Program-made: the position numbers and the translations under genes
From: Spisula solida
Lineage: Eukaryota; Mollusca; Bivalvia; Venerida; Mactridae
Assembly (NCBI GenBank): GCA_947247005.1
Contig: OX365948.1
Coordinates: 41,296,601 to 41,360,600 of the forward strand
Length of the DNA stretch: 64,000 nt
Direction of reading: 5' to 3'
Shown: positions 39,441 through 51,013 of the stretch, piece by piece
Position numbering within the stretch: position 1 is the first letter of the stretch
Layout of the letters: each line of letters opens with the position of its first letter
Notes under the pieces: generated by a model
Seen by the model: the letters and a program-made list of their open reading frames with translations, nothing else
Databases searched by the model: none
What the model was told of the DNA's origin: nothing

Positions 39441-41509
39441 TATATATCAACGGTGTGGATTTGCTTTGTGGGGGATTTAATCCACAGAAACAGAACTTCA
39501 TCACCTTTGAATATCATCGACTTAACATTATTTTATTATTTTCATAAATCATACTCGAATCATTTCATGTCACATCAGGTATTATTACTCAGAACCTCCA
39601 TCGAGTGCATTCAGGAAAATTAATACTAAATCAAACAGGAATAAAGAACTATAGATTTCATACATAGAAGCAAGAGATGGATGCCTTTGTACCACACAAT
39701 GTGAATATTTCTATTTTGTCAAGAGAAAATACTGCAAAATCATTCATTTTTAGTAAAATGTTTTGAATTTCGTGCATTTTGGTAAAATCAAGGTTGTCTT
39801 ATAAATGTATTTTATGTTTAATAAAATGTTTTATGGACAAATGGGTCCTTTCTTCATTCCTATATGGGTACTCAAAACTGCCAACAAATAAAGACACTAG
39901 AAATGTGTCTTTATATCCGCCCATAGTCTGGCTACCCGACTATATAATCAATATTTTTCAATCAATTATCATAATTTCATTTTCAATTTTAGCTAGCTTT
40001 TATTTTGGGCTTGATTATCTATGTTTAAGGGTACAAAGGGAAGTAATTTCAGGAAAAAAGAGTAGACTGAAGAGTTGTCTACTTTAATGGGGGAAAATAG
40101 TAAATTATCCCCCCTTACTACTCTCTTAAACTCCACCGGTCCTATCATGCGGATTACTCTGCTTTTATCCTTGTTTTGTTTGTTGCACATGGTAGTAATT
40201 AGGCTAAAATATTTGCAACATTAATTATCAGATCAAATAATAAATTTGGCTACATGCTGTTTACACACCATGGTATATAAATTTTTATGGCCCTAACATA
40301 TTAGGTAATACAGAAGTGAGAAATTTCATATCTAAAATCAATGATATTTCAGTTAAAAACAAGGATAAAGTCAGAGGATCTCAACTAGTTAGGACCGGTA
40401 TGCTAATTGGTCTACCTCGGGCTTTATCTTACAAGGGAGATAATTTATATGTCACTTATGTCTCTCATTAAACATAGGGTATGTATAGACAGACTAATCC
40501 GCCCAGAGTACCCAGATAAGACAAAACATATGATTGGGGCTACTTTAAGAGTAGCAGTTTTTGACATACTCTGTATTTGTTACTTTCTAACCTACAAATG
40601 TGTTGTATATACTACACAAATTTTACAATGTGTTGTTATATATTTAACATCATGTTATTATATTTATTTTAATGAAAGCCCTTAAACAACATTTATTTGT
40701 TTGGTGTTCATTTTGTCTTAGTTAAGCTTCACAAACTCAATACCACTTGATGGCCATAAATAATATCCTCCAAATTTGATTTTGAGATAAATATGAAAAC
40801 TAAGCTTGTGTGAATATAAATGAATTTATGGTAGGTAGGTAATATGTTTTATAAGAATTGGCAATATTGGGTTACTAAGCCACAAAAAGTTTTCATAATG
40901 TATCATCAGGACAGGTGTCTAAAATACACATTCCAGTAATAATGCACGCTGAAAGGTCTATAGGATTCTAAGTTTTGACTAATTGTACAGAAAAAATACA
41001 ACAAAAAACTTGACGGTGTTGGAAGAGCAGAGTATTATTTGTATAAAGTGGATATATTTCATGTGGTATCAATTGTTTTTGCTTCCACAAACATAATTAT
41101 CTTGATATTCTCTACAGAAGAAAAGCTCTGATTGTTGGAGTAAGGGGCAAGTAGAATGAGTTTGTTAGTGTTAACAATTTTATTAGTCTGGCCTAATCTT
41201 TAATGGAATCATCCTACAGTTAAAGCTATAATACTCCAACTCAAGAACCTGAGAAACCAACTTTATTTAATATCAAGTTTTAGCCTAACATAATTCTTGT
41301 TTATAAAGTGTCAGATAGATTTGGAATCAAGCATAGACTTCGACCCAATAAAGTATGCCAATTATAGGCTCACCTGTTGTTACTTTAGTAAATATAGATA
41401 TATCCTAATTGGCAGTTCTGTGATAGAACCAAGGTCAGGGTATGGATAAAATGATGTAAAATAGGAAATTTGATCTCACAGATATATCTTCAATCTGACT
41501 GGTTACCAT

Positions 41510-41605
41510 GGGAGTGTAATGAAAGTCAATCTTTCTATAGTCCAGAGAATTTGACACGACTCTCGAACTTCTATTTGCATAATTTAACAGTTGATATATT
41601 GTCTA
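41510..41605. mobile_element. Dispersed repeat fragment, copy 1
   Basis: ATAGTCCAGAGAATTTGACA through GCATAATTT recurs at 44455-44520. This copy is preceded by ATGAAAGTCAAT. The 44-kb copy is followed by the inverse, ATTGACTTTCA, so the two look like parts of one element with inverted ends. Confidence 0.6.
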
Positions 41606-41639
41606 TATTTATAATCCCAGTTGTGTTTTCATAAGCGGT

Positions 41640-41900
41640 GACTATCACGAAGACGCTCGAGGTGTAATACCAACACAAATCTAATGGACCGATATTGCAC
41701 GATTTGCTCGCGGAAATTAATATATTCAACGCAAGAACCTTGTAATGTATTCATGCATGCAGGTCAGGATCATGTCAAATTCACCGTGCTATAATACCAA
41801 AACAAATCTAAAGAACCGATATTGCACGATTTGCTCGTGGAAATTAATACAGTATTCAATGCAAGAACCTTGATCAGGTCAAATTCTCTGTGCTATATCA
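41640..41900. repeat. Imperfect duplication of about 130 bp
   Basis: ACCGATATTGCACGATTTGC and CAAGAACCTTG occur twice (near 41690 and 41815) with the same flanking order. Confidence 0.8.
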
Positions 41901-42359
41901 AATAGTGAACAATAAAATCCTTCTATAAATAATGTGGTGGTTTTTTGGGTATTAAATTTTGTGGATTTCGCTTGGGGTGGGGATTGGGTGTAGGGGTGCG
42001 ATGTAAATTAGAGTGTTATATTTGTTTGTATCAAATTTTGATAATTTCCAGCTATTTTAGATGGAGGGGGTGGTAAATCTTGTTCATTTTGCATTGGGTG
42101 GGCTTTAATTGGAGGTGGTGCCTAAATTTGAAGATTTAAAAAAATTGAAAGGGAAACACATTCATAATTCATTAGATGATTAGTTGTTGGGATTTATTGC
42201 ACCATGTATCACAACAATACTATCAAAACAATGACACATACAATACTTTTTTGTGGTTTAAAGTCCAATCAACAGTCGACCTAGACACTGAGCCAATCAT
42301 TAACTTATATATTATAACCTTGTGTCTGTTAAGGTAGAAAAGAACTTTGAAGCACTAAA

Positions 42360-42725
42360 ATCAATGGCAGGTAATCCATGCTGACAATATCAAATTGAAA
42401 GGGAGGTAATCCATTCTCTATATTTAATTGAAAGGGAGGTAATCCTTGCCCACTATATTAAATTGAAAGGGAGGTTATCCACTCTCTATATTTAATTGAA
42501 AGGGAGGTAATCCTTGCCCACTATATTAAATTGAAAGGGAGGTAATCCATGCCCACTATATCAAATTGAAAGGGAGGTAATCCATGCCCACTATATTAAA
42601 TTGAAAGGGAGGTAATCCATGCCCACTACATTCAATTGAATGAGAGGTAATCCACTCTCTATATTTAATTGAAAGTGAGGTAGATTCCATGCCGACTATA
42701 TTTAATTGAAAGGGAGGTAACTGAA
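42360..42725. repeat. 35-bp tandem array
   Basis: About eleven units of AATTGAAAGGGAGGTAATCC plus ATGCCCACTATATT, with some alternate units carrying ACTCTCTATATTT. Confidence 0.93.
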
Positions 42726-43684
42726 TAAAGGCACTAGGTAGCGTTTTATTTATGCCACAGACCCCACGTATATACCATCATTAAGATTGTAGCAGGAAAT
42801 TGTTGTATCAACATACAGTATATTACAAACATAAGTATCAACATCTTGTCTGGAATTTCTAGATAACATTATTAAGGTAATGTAATAAATACATACAGGT
42901 AGTCAATTAAGTATATGGTTACATTACAAATCAAATATTATAAAATTCCGACAAAACTCCAGAAAACACCCCAGGGGTCTAATTGGTTTATCTTGCTTAA
43001 TATACTCGGCAAAGCAAGCTATCTCAGGTAAACAAGAAGGAATCTTAATAATTTCAGAAAATAAACTTTAATTTGTTTTTGTAATGAGTTTTTTATCAAG
43101 CAGATATTTATTATTTAACAGTTTCCAGCTGCATTATATCCTACATAATCATCGAAGTCGTCAAGTTGGATACGTGATTCAACGAACATTGAAACATTTT
43201 CTGCCGTTTAACAGGTAAATTGGAGAATCCTTTTTTTTCTCCACAGCTTAATAACAAGACCAAAGAATGTAATAATATCAGTATTAAAGAAGAGACTTTA
43301 TGAGAATATTTGTTAATTTATCATATTACATTGATATATAATATACAATTAACCTTGATTATACAGTAATCCTCTAATAAAATGGAAACTGAAACATATA
43401 CCCGAGTATGTATTAAAATTGTATATTAAAATTGTATGCCGGAGGTCCCGAAATTGGAAATACTGGTAAACATTATTTCATTCTACAATTTTACATCATT
43501 TTTTGTATTAATACTTATTCATAATAGTTTATTATTGATACTATTCTTTTTTCTCTTTTTTTCTGTCAATTTGTAGCATTAGCTATATCTCTCTTTTAAA
43601 ATTTTGAGTATAATTTATAATATCAAAATTGTACGCACCGAGAGGGTCCGAAATTGGAAATAAACATTTATTCATTTCAAATAA

Positions 43685-43899
<215 letters not shown>

Positions 43900-44449
43900 T
43901 AACATTGATCACAATAGAGATATTCACATAGCATGGAACAGCTGCAACTATAAATATTACCCAAGATGTACTGTAGATGCTCTTTAGTTTCAATTATTTC
44001 CCAATTATCAATGATTATCTTCTCTGATTAGTTTTATTTTGCAGAAATAAATTCGTCCCAACATGACATGTATGTGTTAAGTTGTTCTTCATACGCTAGT
44101 CAAAGACATATTGGTATAATTGGGTTCTTATCCGACCAGTTAAATTCCAGCAATTAGAAAATGGGCGGAAATGCAAATTGCTGATAATGCTGTGTAATGC
44201 TAACGTTTTGTATCTAAGATAATAAACATTAATATGTTATCGTACAGGCTGTATTCGATATATATTGTGTGATGAATCTGTATCGCTATATTAATGATAG
44301 GACCCATTTATATTCAAGTTATTGGATAAACTATACACAAAACAATGTGGGTGATTTTATTACGTAACATGTACTATTTAAATGGAGTAGGAGGTTGGTC
44401 TCCATGTATTGATCAATAATATTCAAATGAAAATCGAAGTTAAATGCCA

Positions 44450-45005
44450 TCTAGTATAGTCCAGAGAATTTGACACGACTCTCGACCTTCTATTAGCATA
44501 ATTTCACAGCTGATTTATTGTCATTTTAATATTGATTGACTTTCACTGTTAACCCTCAAAGGGCCATAACTCAAGCAATAATTGAGCAAACAAAATTTCC
44601 TGATAGTATGCTCAACTAGCCTTGGTACCAATTATTCATGAGAAATTTTTTTGAAGTCTGGCCCCGATCTCCCAAAGCATCGCAAGTAGAAATCTCAACT
44701 CAAATTGAGATTTTGCTAAAATCAGAATCGGAATAAGAGATAAATCTTAAGTTCCAGCTCTTGAAACTTTACTGTAATAAACTCAGAATAATATTTCTGT
44801 TCAGTGATGCTGATTTTGAGTCCAACCTATCATGGAAATTACTTCAAAGATCATTGACAATATTTGAGATGAGATTTAGCTCAAATTGAGATCCTTCGGG
44901 AAATCAGTGCCAGACCATTGGTTAAGGAAAACACTAACACGGACAAACCTTCTGACAACCAGACAGACATCCTGACACCTATAGAAACTATATGTCGCCC
45001 CCACA
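44450..45005. mobile_element. Composite of dispersed repeats with a nested fold-back
   Basis: The left part is the second copy of the 41510 repeat. Next comes a block with CTCAAAGGGCCATAACTCAA, then at 44655-44897 a fold-back with arms CTGGCCCCGATCTCCCAAAG and its imperfect inverse ending AATCAGTGCCAG. The end, CCTGACACC...TATGTCGCCCCCACAAT, resumes the outer repeat. Confidence 0.6.
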
Positions 45006-45009
45006 ATAC

Positions 45010-45345
45010 ACAATGGTGGACAAGTGGTCTAGTGGTAAGGGCTACTGACTGCTGATCTGAAGGTTGTGGGTTCGATCCCTACTCCAGACGGTCAAAAACC
45101 GAAACGCTTTTCAGTGTTTCCCACCTAACATATCTAAACTAACTAACAGTCTTTCGGACGAGACGTTAAGCGAGGTCCCGTGTATGATGCTTTACATCGG
45201 CACGTATAAGAACCAGGGAAGCTTCTGGAACTGGAGCATCTTCTGTATCATGCACTATCCCCCAAATACTAAAGTGACTAACCTCTTCTGGGGGCCTCGC
45301 CCATATGGATTATCCGGTGGCGAGGATAAATAAAAGCAAATAAAC
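45010..45345 (+). mobile_element. tRNA-derived SINE, near full length
   Basis: The head has a Pol III box A (TGGTCTAGTGG, about 45021-45031) and box B (GGTTCGATCCC, about 45069-45079) at tRNA-like spacing. A central block with CTTTCGGACGAGACGTTAAG then GAGGTCCCGTGT is typical of mollusc SINEs. The tail ends in AT-rich AAATAAAAGCAAATAAA. The body is non-coding despite an 89-codon open frame. Confidence 0.88.
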
Positions 45346-46789
45346 CAAAACATTACACAATATATGGGAGACACAATGAATCAAACCTATTAAGTCTCGG
45401 TGTGTTATTTTTTCATACCTCTGTAATGAAGATTATGACTGTCGCAACAATCACTTTAACGAGGAATGAGGAGGAGTAAGGACCTTCTTATAGACGTCTA
45501 TATATAAACAGGGACTTATACCAAGTAATAGGGGATTGATATCACACCAATTGTAACAGAATGTCATGAAATCAAGGACGATAAAAGTACAAACGAGATT
45601 TGTGTGGGCGAGAATGTTTGAATAGTGATATCTTCAAGTACCAACAATCTTCGCCTTAATATTTATTATTATGAATATTTACCGTTATTTGTCAAGTGCA
45701 TTAATGATAATTATTGCTAGGTCATTTGTTCAGGTATTGTAGGCATAATCTCGTAGTTAAAGGGAGGTAACCAGTAATATAAAATATCAGTACACATGCT
45801 TGCTCCATTTATTTTGTACATTCTATAGTTACAATATTATGTTACATACTTTCGCGCCATATATACCATGCTATTTATTGTTAAATATATATTGTAATTT
45901 TGCTTTGTAAAAAACTCCTCTTCAGGACTTAAAATACGCAAATAAATTAACTCTATCAGGATTCTATTCCACAATAGCCTTTGTTTGAAAGTGACATACC
46001 GACTGCTCAAAATGAACGTCAGAAAGAAGAAATTTATCATTCCAGTTATATATGTTGATTGATATTTCTTGTATTTATAAAGGTGAGGCTTATCAGTTAA
46101 CATATTTAAGGAGAGGATCTATAAAGCACGTTTTTATCTGCGAAGATAGAGATTTTATGTAACAAGATAAATTTTACAAGTTTTATCAGTCCTTAAATAT
46201 TTTTGTACATGAACAGCTTTTCGTTATAAAAATAATAACGATAATAATATTGTCAGACTACATCAAATGAGACTAAACTACTAAATGCATACGCGGACCA
46301 AAATCGGATACACTCAAATAGTCCTAACAGAAACTTCTGTTTACCTGGAAATGGTGATATGCCTTGACAAAATGGAACTAGAATCATCTTATTGAGTTCA
46401 AACGTATTGTATACATGCATGTAGTTGAATGAGTGAATGTGTTTCATCTTGAATATTTTGAAAATTGTAAATTTTGTAAAAATTTGTCTACCGCCTTTGA
46501 CGAACAAAATCTTTCTTATATCAAGCATGACCCCCTGTTTTATTGGTCTTATTTTGTAGCTGAAATATACTTCTTTTCAATGATATACGTCCGTCAACAG
46601 GCCATAGACTTTAACATGATATAATCTGGGGCTGACAATTGTCACTTTACATTGAGCTAAAAAAAACAATTTTATTTAGTGGTTTGTGACCTTGTCCAAG
46701 TCTGACCAATGTCAGTTTAACGTGGTTTGCTAATAACAACTTTACTATAACTTGCAAAACAGTCGGGCAAGATCAGTCTTCCCTTTAAG

Positions 46790-46870
46790 CCTCTATTATT
46801 ATTGAGTTATTATTGTAGCCTTATGTCCCATTGGGGATGAAGAGGTAAAGTAAGTAAATTATTGAGTTTA
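46790..46870. repeat. Possible SINE tail fragment
   Basis: The stretch with TTGGGGATGAAGAGGTAAAG followed by an A/T tail resembles the 3' end of SINE-like elements. It lies immediately downstream of the Ig2 second-half exon. Confidence 0.35.
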
Positions 46871-46884
46871 GAAAATCGCTTTAC

Positions 46885-46995
46885 CTTTTACATATAACAT
46901 AGCAGCTGATGAATAAGCCACGCCCACTTCGTTCTCGGCCACACATTCGTACTTGGCATGGTCCCGTTCCTGAGCTCTTTCTATAGTTAAAGTGC
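46885..46995 (-). CDS. Lar: LAR receptor phosphatase, Ig2 second-half exon
   Basis: This 111-base exon (37 codons, phase 1 to 1) is too short to stand out as an open frame, but it is unmistakable once translated. TLTIERAQERDHAKYECVAE holds the Asp-x-x-x-Tyr-x-Cys signature that closes the Ig2 disulphide. The exon ends NEVGVAYSSAAMLYVK, the last strand of Ig2. Drosophila Lar has LYVKVRR at the same point. The acceptor is TGCCTGCAG-like (TTTTGCAG context at 46996-47003) and the donor GTAAAG. The last base G joins TG of the Ig3 exon, giving Val and the conserved VRRVPP linker. Vertebrate genes can insert the four-residue meB (ELRE) at this junction. Here the two exons join directly. Confidence 0.93.
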
Positions 46996-47344
46996 CTGCA
47001 AAAATACAATACAAGGGAAACAACTCAAAATTAATTGATAATACTGTTGACTTGGAGAGTTGTCACCCTTGGTTTCACATTTTTGTATGATTAAGACTCA
47101 AACATTATGTGTGATTTATCATGTTCGCAATACTAGGTTTTTATTATTATTTTTGATAACAGATTAAACAATTCGGCCACTGAGCAAACTCCAAACATTC
47201 TGCACTCAAAGTACATGTTTTTCGGGGCTTGCAGGTTTCACACTATTTCGGGCATTTCAAGCACGATCCATGGAAGTTGGAAAGCATGAAGCAGACTCTC
47301 TTTCACTTACCAGATATACATGTTTGTTCTTATATAATCCAGTA

Positions 47345-47985
47345 TAACGCAGCTTCTTAATGATTTTTCAGTTATATACGACGGCAGATTCACTTAACCA
47401 GTTTTCCTGTACTGTATCAAAGCCAGTACTAACTTACCTTCCCTTCCACATGTGGAGGAAAATCTACGTTGACATATTTTCCTGTTGTGACCAGGCCCCA
47501 ATTCCACGAAAAAACTTAAGTTATTGCTCAGCTGAGACTGCTACTTTAAAAACATATTGTGTTGGTTAAATGACTTCAAGTATACTTGTATATATTGTTT
47601 CATCACAGTTGGATGCCAATTTAATAGAGCAATACATAATAAGTCCGATTTTTACAGAAAATAGTGCTTTAAAGTTATAAACGTCTAAGGTAGAAGCTTA
47701 AGTCTGTTATAACAGGCTCAAATACGAATATTTTATTGTTCCTTACTGTTGGATTTACATGAGCATTTCTTACGAAAATCACCTATTAACTCATTATTTA
47801 GCAATAAATGCACAGTTTCTGGTAGCAATCTACATCACAAGACTATAAGTGTAGTCATATAATCAATTGTAAATAGCAGTCTCAGCTGAGCAATAAGTTT
47901 TTTCGTGGAATTGGGGCCAGGAATCCAACCCTTAGTGCTAGGCTACAAATCCAGCTCACTAACCATTTAAGCACAGCTGCTGTTC
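47345..47985. mobile_element. Dispersed SINE-like repeat interrupted by a fold-back element
   Basis: The left part (AATGATTTTTCAGTTATATA, GGCAGATTCACTTAACCAGT, CCACATGTGGAGGAAAA) and the right part (GGAATCCAACCC...CTCACTAACCATTTAAGCACAG) are one element of a family also seen at 21340-21625, 25375-25600 and 39370-39440. The right part is a degraded tRNA-like region in reverse orientation. Confidence 0.7.
47494..47918. mobile_element. Fold-back element (MITE) inside the SINE-like repeat
   Basis: The 425-bp element starts GGCCCCAATTCCACGAAAAA and ends TTTTTCGTGGAATTGGGGCC. The inverted arms extend about 47 bp through CAGCTGAG. The flanks read GACCAGG on the left and CCAGGAATCC on the right, so the target duplication is CAG or up to CCAGG, depending on where the ends are placed. 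The short duplication would suit a Harbinger-like element. Confidence 0.85.
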
Positions 47986-48013
47986 CCAGATGCTAGTATA
48001 TACTAGCATATAG

Positions 48014-48251
48014 AGTACTGTTTTATCAAAGCACTTACAGAAATCGTAAATTTAAGTTCAAATTTAAATTCTTAGTTATTCTTTGAAACCTACACATTTG
48101 GGACAAATATTGTTTGTAGAGGCCTATTGACTGAATAGTTATTGATACTGAACGACTTTTTGCCACAATGTATAGCTATTAAGGAATTATAAAGAATTTA
48201 AATTTGAGCGTAAGTTTAAGATTTTCGTAAGTGCTTTGATAAAACAGTACC
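48014..48251. mobile_element. Fold-back element family X, copy 1
   Basis: The ends are GTACTGTTTTATCAAAGCAC and GTGCTTTGATAAAACAGTAC, with arms of about 60 bp including CGTAAATTTAAG / CTTAAA inverse segments. The element is non-coding. A second copy lies at 54487-54719. Confidence 0.85.
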
Positions 48252-48352
48252 CTGGAGGTTTATTTTACCTCAGTTACCTCAGAGAGGGGTGTATACTTTA
48301 CAGAAAACTATTTTAAAGTTAACACAGATAGAAGAAACAGCAAACTAGTTAC

Positions 48353-48535
48353 CATCGTAATCAACTCTAATTCTTGGATCAGCAATATCCAGCGGTATAT
48401 TATCTTTCAACCAATAGATCTCAGGTGGTTCTCGAGACTCCGCCTTGGCGGCACACTTCAGCGTTGCTGTCTGATCCTTCTCCACGTTTATCAGGCTTGG
48501 ATTCTCCACAATTATTGGGTAACCTTGCAAGTCTT
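48353..48535 (-). CDS. Lar: LAR receptor phosphatase, Ig2 first-half exon
   Basis: This 183-base exon (61 codons, phase 1 to 1) encodes the linker and first half of the second immunoglobulin domain of a LAR-type receptor tyrosine phosphatase, a cell-surface axon-guidance and synapse-organising receptor. Visible are DLQGYP (linker), the strand-B cysteine in ATLKCAAKA, the core tryptophan in EIYWLKDN, and PRIRVDYDG at the end. It matches insect and vertebrate LAR Ig2 in order and spacing, but has about two extra residues between the Cys and the Trp (ESRE where relatives have a Gly-Asn-Pro turn). The acceptor is TTTTGCAG and the donor GTAACT. The last base G joins GC of the next exon to make Gly. 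The exon ends where vertebrate LAR genes carry the optional meA insert of Ig2. Confidence 0.93.
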
Positions 48536-48974
48536 CTGCAAAATTCAACAATAGAAATTATAATTTGATAAAACTCTACTATTTCCTGGGGACAATCTGA
48601 AATATTTGTCACATATTCACTTTTGTTTGGGTATAACTGTTCAAAGATTATACCAGTAAATGATTTTAATTGACTTTATATCCAGACGTAATATAAGATA
48701 CATTTTTGGTTAAAATCTGACATATAAAACACTGAAATAGAAGCAGAAGAAATAACCATATGCAGTGCTTGAGTTTACCAAAGGCTTTATCAAAGAAGTA
48801 CGAAACAATGGTACGGACAGACAGACAGGTTTCACAAAACAAAACCAAGACTTATAACACATGTGGGTGTGTGTCTGTGCATTATCACAAGTCTGAATAC
48901 ACAAATCACAATTCTATCCCTGCAGATTCAATAGATTCAAAGACATACATTATTATAGATTACAATGTTTTCTA

Positions 48975-49335
48975 TAAGTAGAAGACATGAGCAGACAATG
49001 TACATATTATACCATGTTTTCTATGAGCAGAAGACATAAGTATTCTATGAGCAGAAGACATAAGTATTCTATGAGCAGAAGACATAAGTATACTATGAGC
49101 AAAAGACATAAGTATACTATGAGCAAAAGACAAGTATTCTATGAGCAGAAAAATGTACATACTATATCCCATTTTCTATGAGCAGAAGACATAAGTATTC
49201 TATGAGCAAAGGACAAGTTTTCTATGAGTAGAAGACACATATTCTATGAGCAGACAATGTACATATTATATCCCATTTTCTATGAGCAGAAGACATAAGT
49301 ATTCTATGAGCAGAAGACATAAGTATTCTATAACC
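48975..49335. repeat. 24-bp tandem array
   Basis: About thirteen units of CTATGAGCAGAAGACATAAG plus TATT. Some are separated by a longer variant containing CAATGTACATATTATA. The repeat opens frames on both strands, judged non-coding. Confidence 0.94.
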
Positions 49336-50917
49336 AGATGACACATTGACAAAACAATTAGGAAATAGAACAGACATAATATTATAGCTAGTACATTCAC
49401 ACACTTTACAGAAGACAATTGAGTTATTCCCGGAATAAGAGAGTTTCCTGATTTCGATATAAACGATAAATGTAATTATAAAAACATAATCTGGCTTAAT
49501 ATCGGTTATTCATCTTACAAACAATCAGTAAAATATTTTATAAACGACAAACGGAAATTTCATACATTTGAAAAAACAACAAATGGAAATTTTAGACGTT
49601 TGAAAACAATCATTATGTAGGAAATTAAACAATCTGAAATTTCATTTTTTTATAAAAATAAAACAATAAATTTTCTTAACATGCATCTTCTGTTAAAGTA
49701 ATAACTACAAAAATCTAAACAATGAAATATCAGGAACCTATCACATAACATCGTATGCAGGAAGAACAGGGGAAAAATTGTACATTATAATTAAGTTCTA
49801 TTTTAGCATACAAATATTCTTATGAATAAAACAAGGAATTTACACAAGATTTCTAAGATAGTCTACGATCGACAGATTGTAAGAAACAAGAGAGAAAAAA
49901 GAAGAAATAACATATAGTAAAAGACACTTTGACAATGTAGAAGGGACACTATAAACAATCCAAGGGTTGTAGACATATAGACATATACTAGCGTTTAATT
50001 TAAATGCTTTACATCTGACTAAATGTAAGCATATTAATTAATTATACATGAATTAATACACATACATGATATTTATAATGACCAAAACTCTGGAGACATG
50101 TTTCTTTTTCATAGTTCTTGATTGGCAAGAACTAGAAAATTTGAAATTCGTTCCAACTTTAGTTGAGATAGATATACATGTAGCTATCGTGAGTCTGAAG
50201 GTCAAGGTTAAAGTATGGTGCGATAGAAGGCGGGAAAAGCGACACTGCCATTAAAACTAACTGCGCATATAGATCTAAACAAGCTGGAAATGAAACAAAA
50301 TGCGCACACGAATTGTCGGCGAAGCAGACGCAACAGCGCAGTAACTTCACTGTCAGAATTCAGCTAGATTTTCATGCAGAAAAAGAAACAGTAGATCATA
50401 GAGTAGCGTCCGATCACTGCTGATGAGTCGTACATATGATGTAGAAAAATTGTGTGCCAGCAGTGAGTACGGGTAGCCATACTCATGGCTAGGTTATAAA
50501 CACAAACACCATACACGCCCCCATCAAACAGTGATACAGTTTTGGTCACATTTCTACTATAAGAGAAGTATAAGTTCACTGTTGTAATAATGAAAAAAAA
50601 CGAAATGAAAAAAAATATTCTAAAGAAACAATTGGTAGAGGGGTTTTACCAAGGAAATATACGGAAACTGGAAATTTCCATATATGGAACTGACAAGGAA
50701 GGGGGTGGGGTTATAACGTATCACCTTTACCTTTGTATCGTTTTTTCCAATCTGGGTTATATCCCTCTGAAAGTTCATGCAAGGTTGGGTTTAAAACATT
50801 CATCCACACCTCTATGTAAAATATTTAAGATTCAAACTGTGTGACAGCAAATAAGAAACTCATAATAGAGTCATACTTCATGATTTTGCAGGATTTTATT
50901 CATTTTATCAAAGTCTT

Positions 50918-51013
50918 TGAAATGGTGTTGCTTAGCAACCTGAGTTTCAGCGTCAATATCGACCTTGAAATTGTGTTGCTTAGCAACCTGAGTTTCAGTG
51001 TCAATACCAACCT
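50918..51013. repeat. Two-copy 47-bp repeat with a short palindrome
   Basis: GTGTTGCTTAGCAACCTGAG and TTTCAG.GTCAATA occur twice in tandem. GTTGCTTAGCAAC is nearly palindromic. Confidence 0.88.

Larger units (their letters stand above)
46996..48352 (-). other. Lar: Intron splitting Ig2 (1,357 bp)
   Basis: This phase-1 intron is at the vertebrate meA position. Most of it is a SINE interrupted by one fold-back element and followed by a second fold-back element. Confidence 0.9.

Noticed and set aside
39779..40685. Two plus-strand frames of about 100 codons
   Set aside because: Hydrophobic, AT-driven residue content, no recognisable motif, and antisense to the host gene in an intron.
45010..45085. 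Possible tRNA gene
   Set aside because: Boxes A and B are present, but the acceptor stem does not close and the sequence continues into a SINE body and A/T tail.
45064..45333. 89-codon open frame
   Set aside because: It lies entirely inside the tRNA-derived SINE.
47295..47312. Candidate 18-nt meA-like microexon on the minus strand (between ATATAAG and GTAAGTG)
   Set aside because: The donor is strong and the frame fits, but the acceptor has no pyrimidine tract, the peptide adds a cysteine inside an Ig domain, and it overlaps the edge of a repeat.
48975..49335. Repeat-spacer layout reminiscent of CRISPR
   Set aside because: Units are directly adjacent with no unique spacers of constant length, and the DNA is eukaryotic.
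50159..50350. Minus-strand frame with GC-rich start near 50290-50350
   Set aside because: Short, no recognisable domain, no convincing splice sites.
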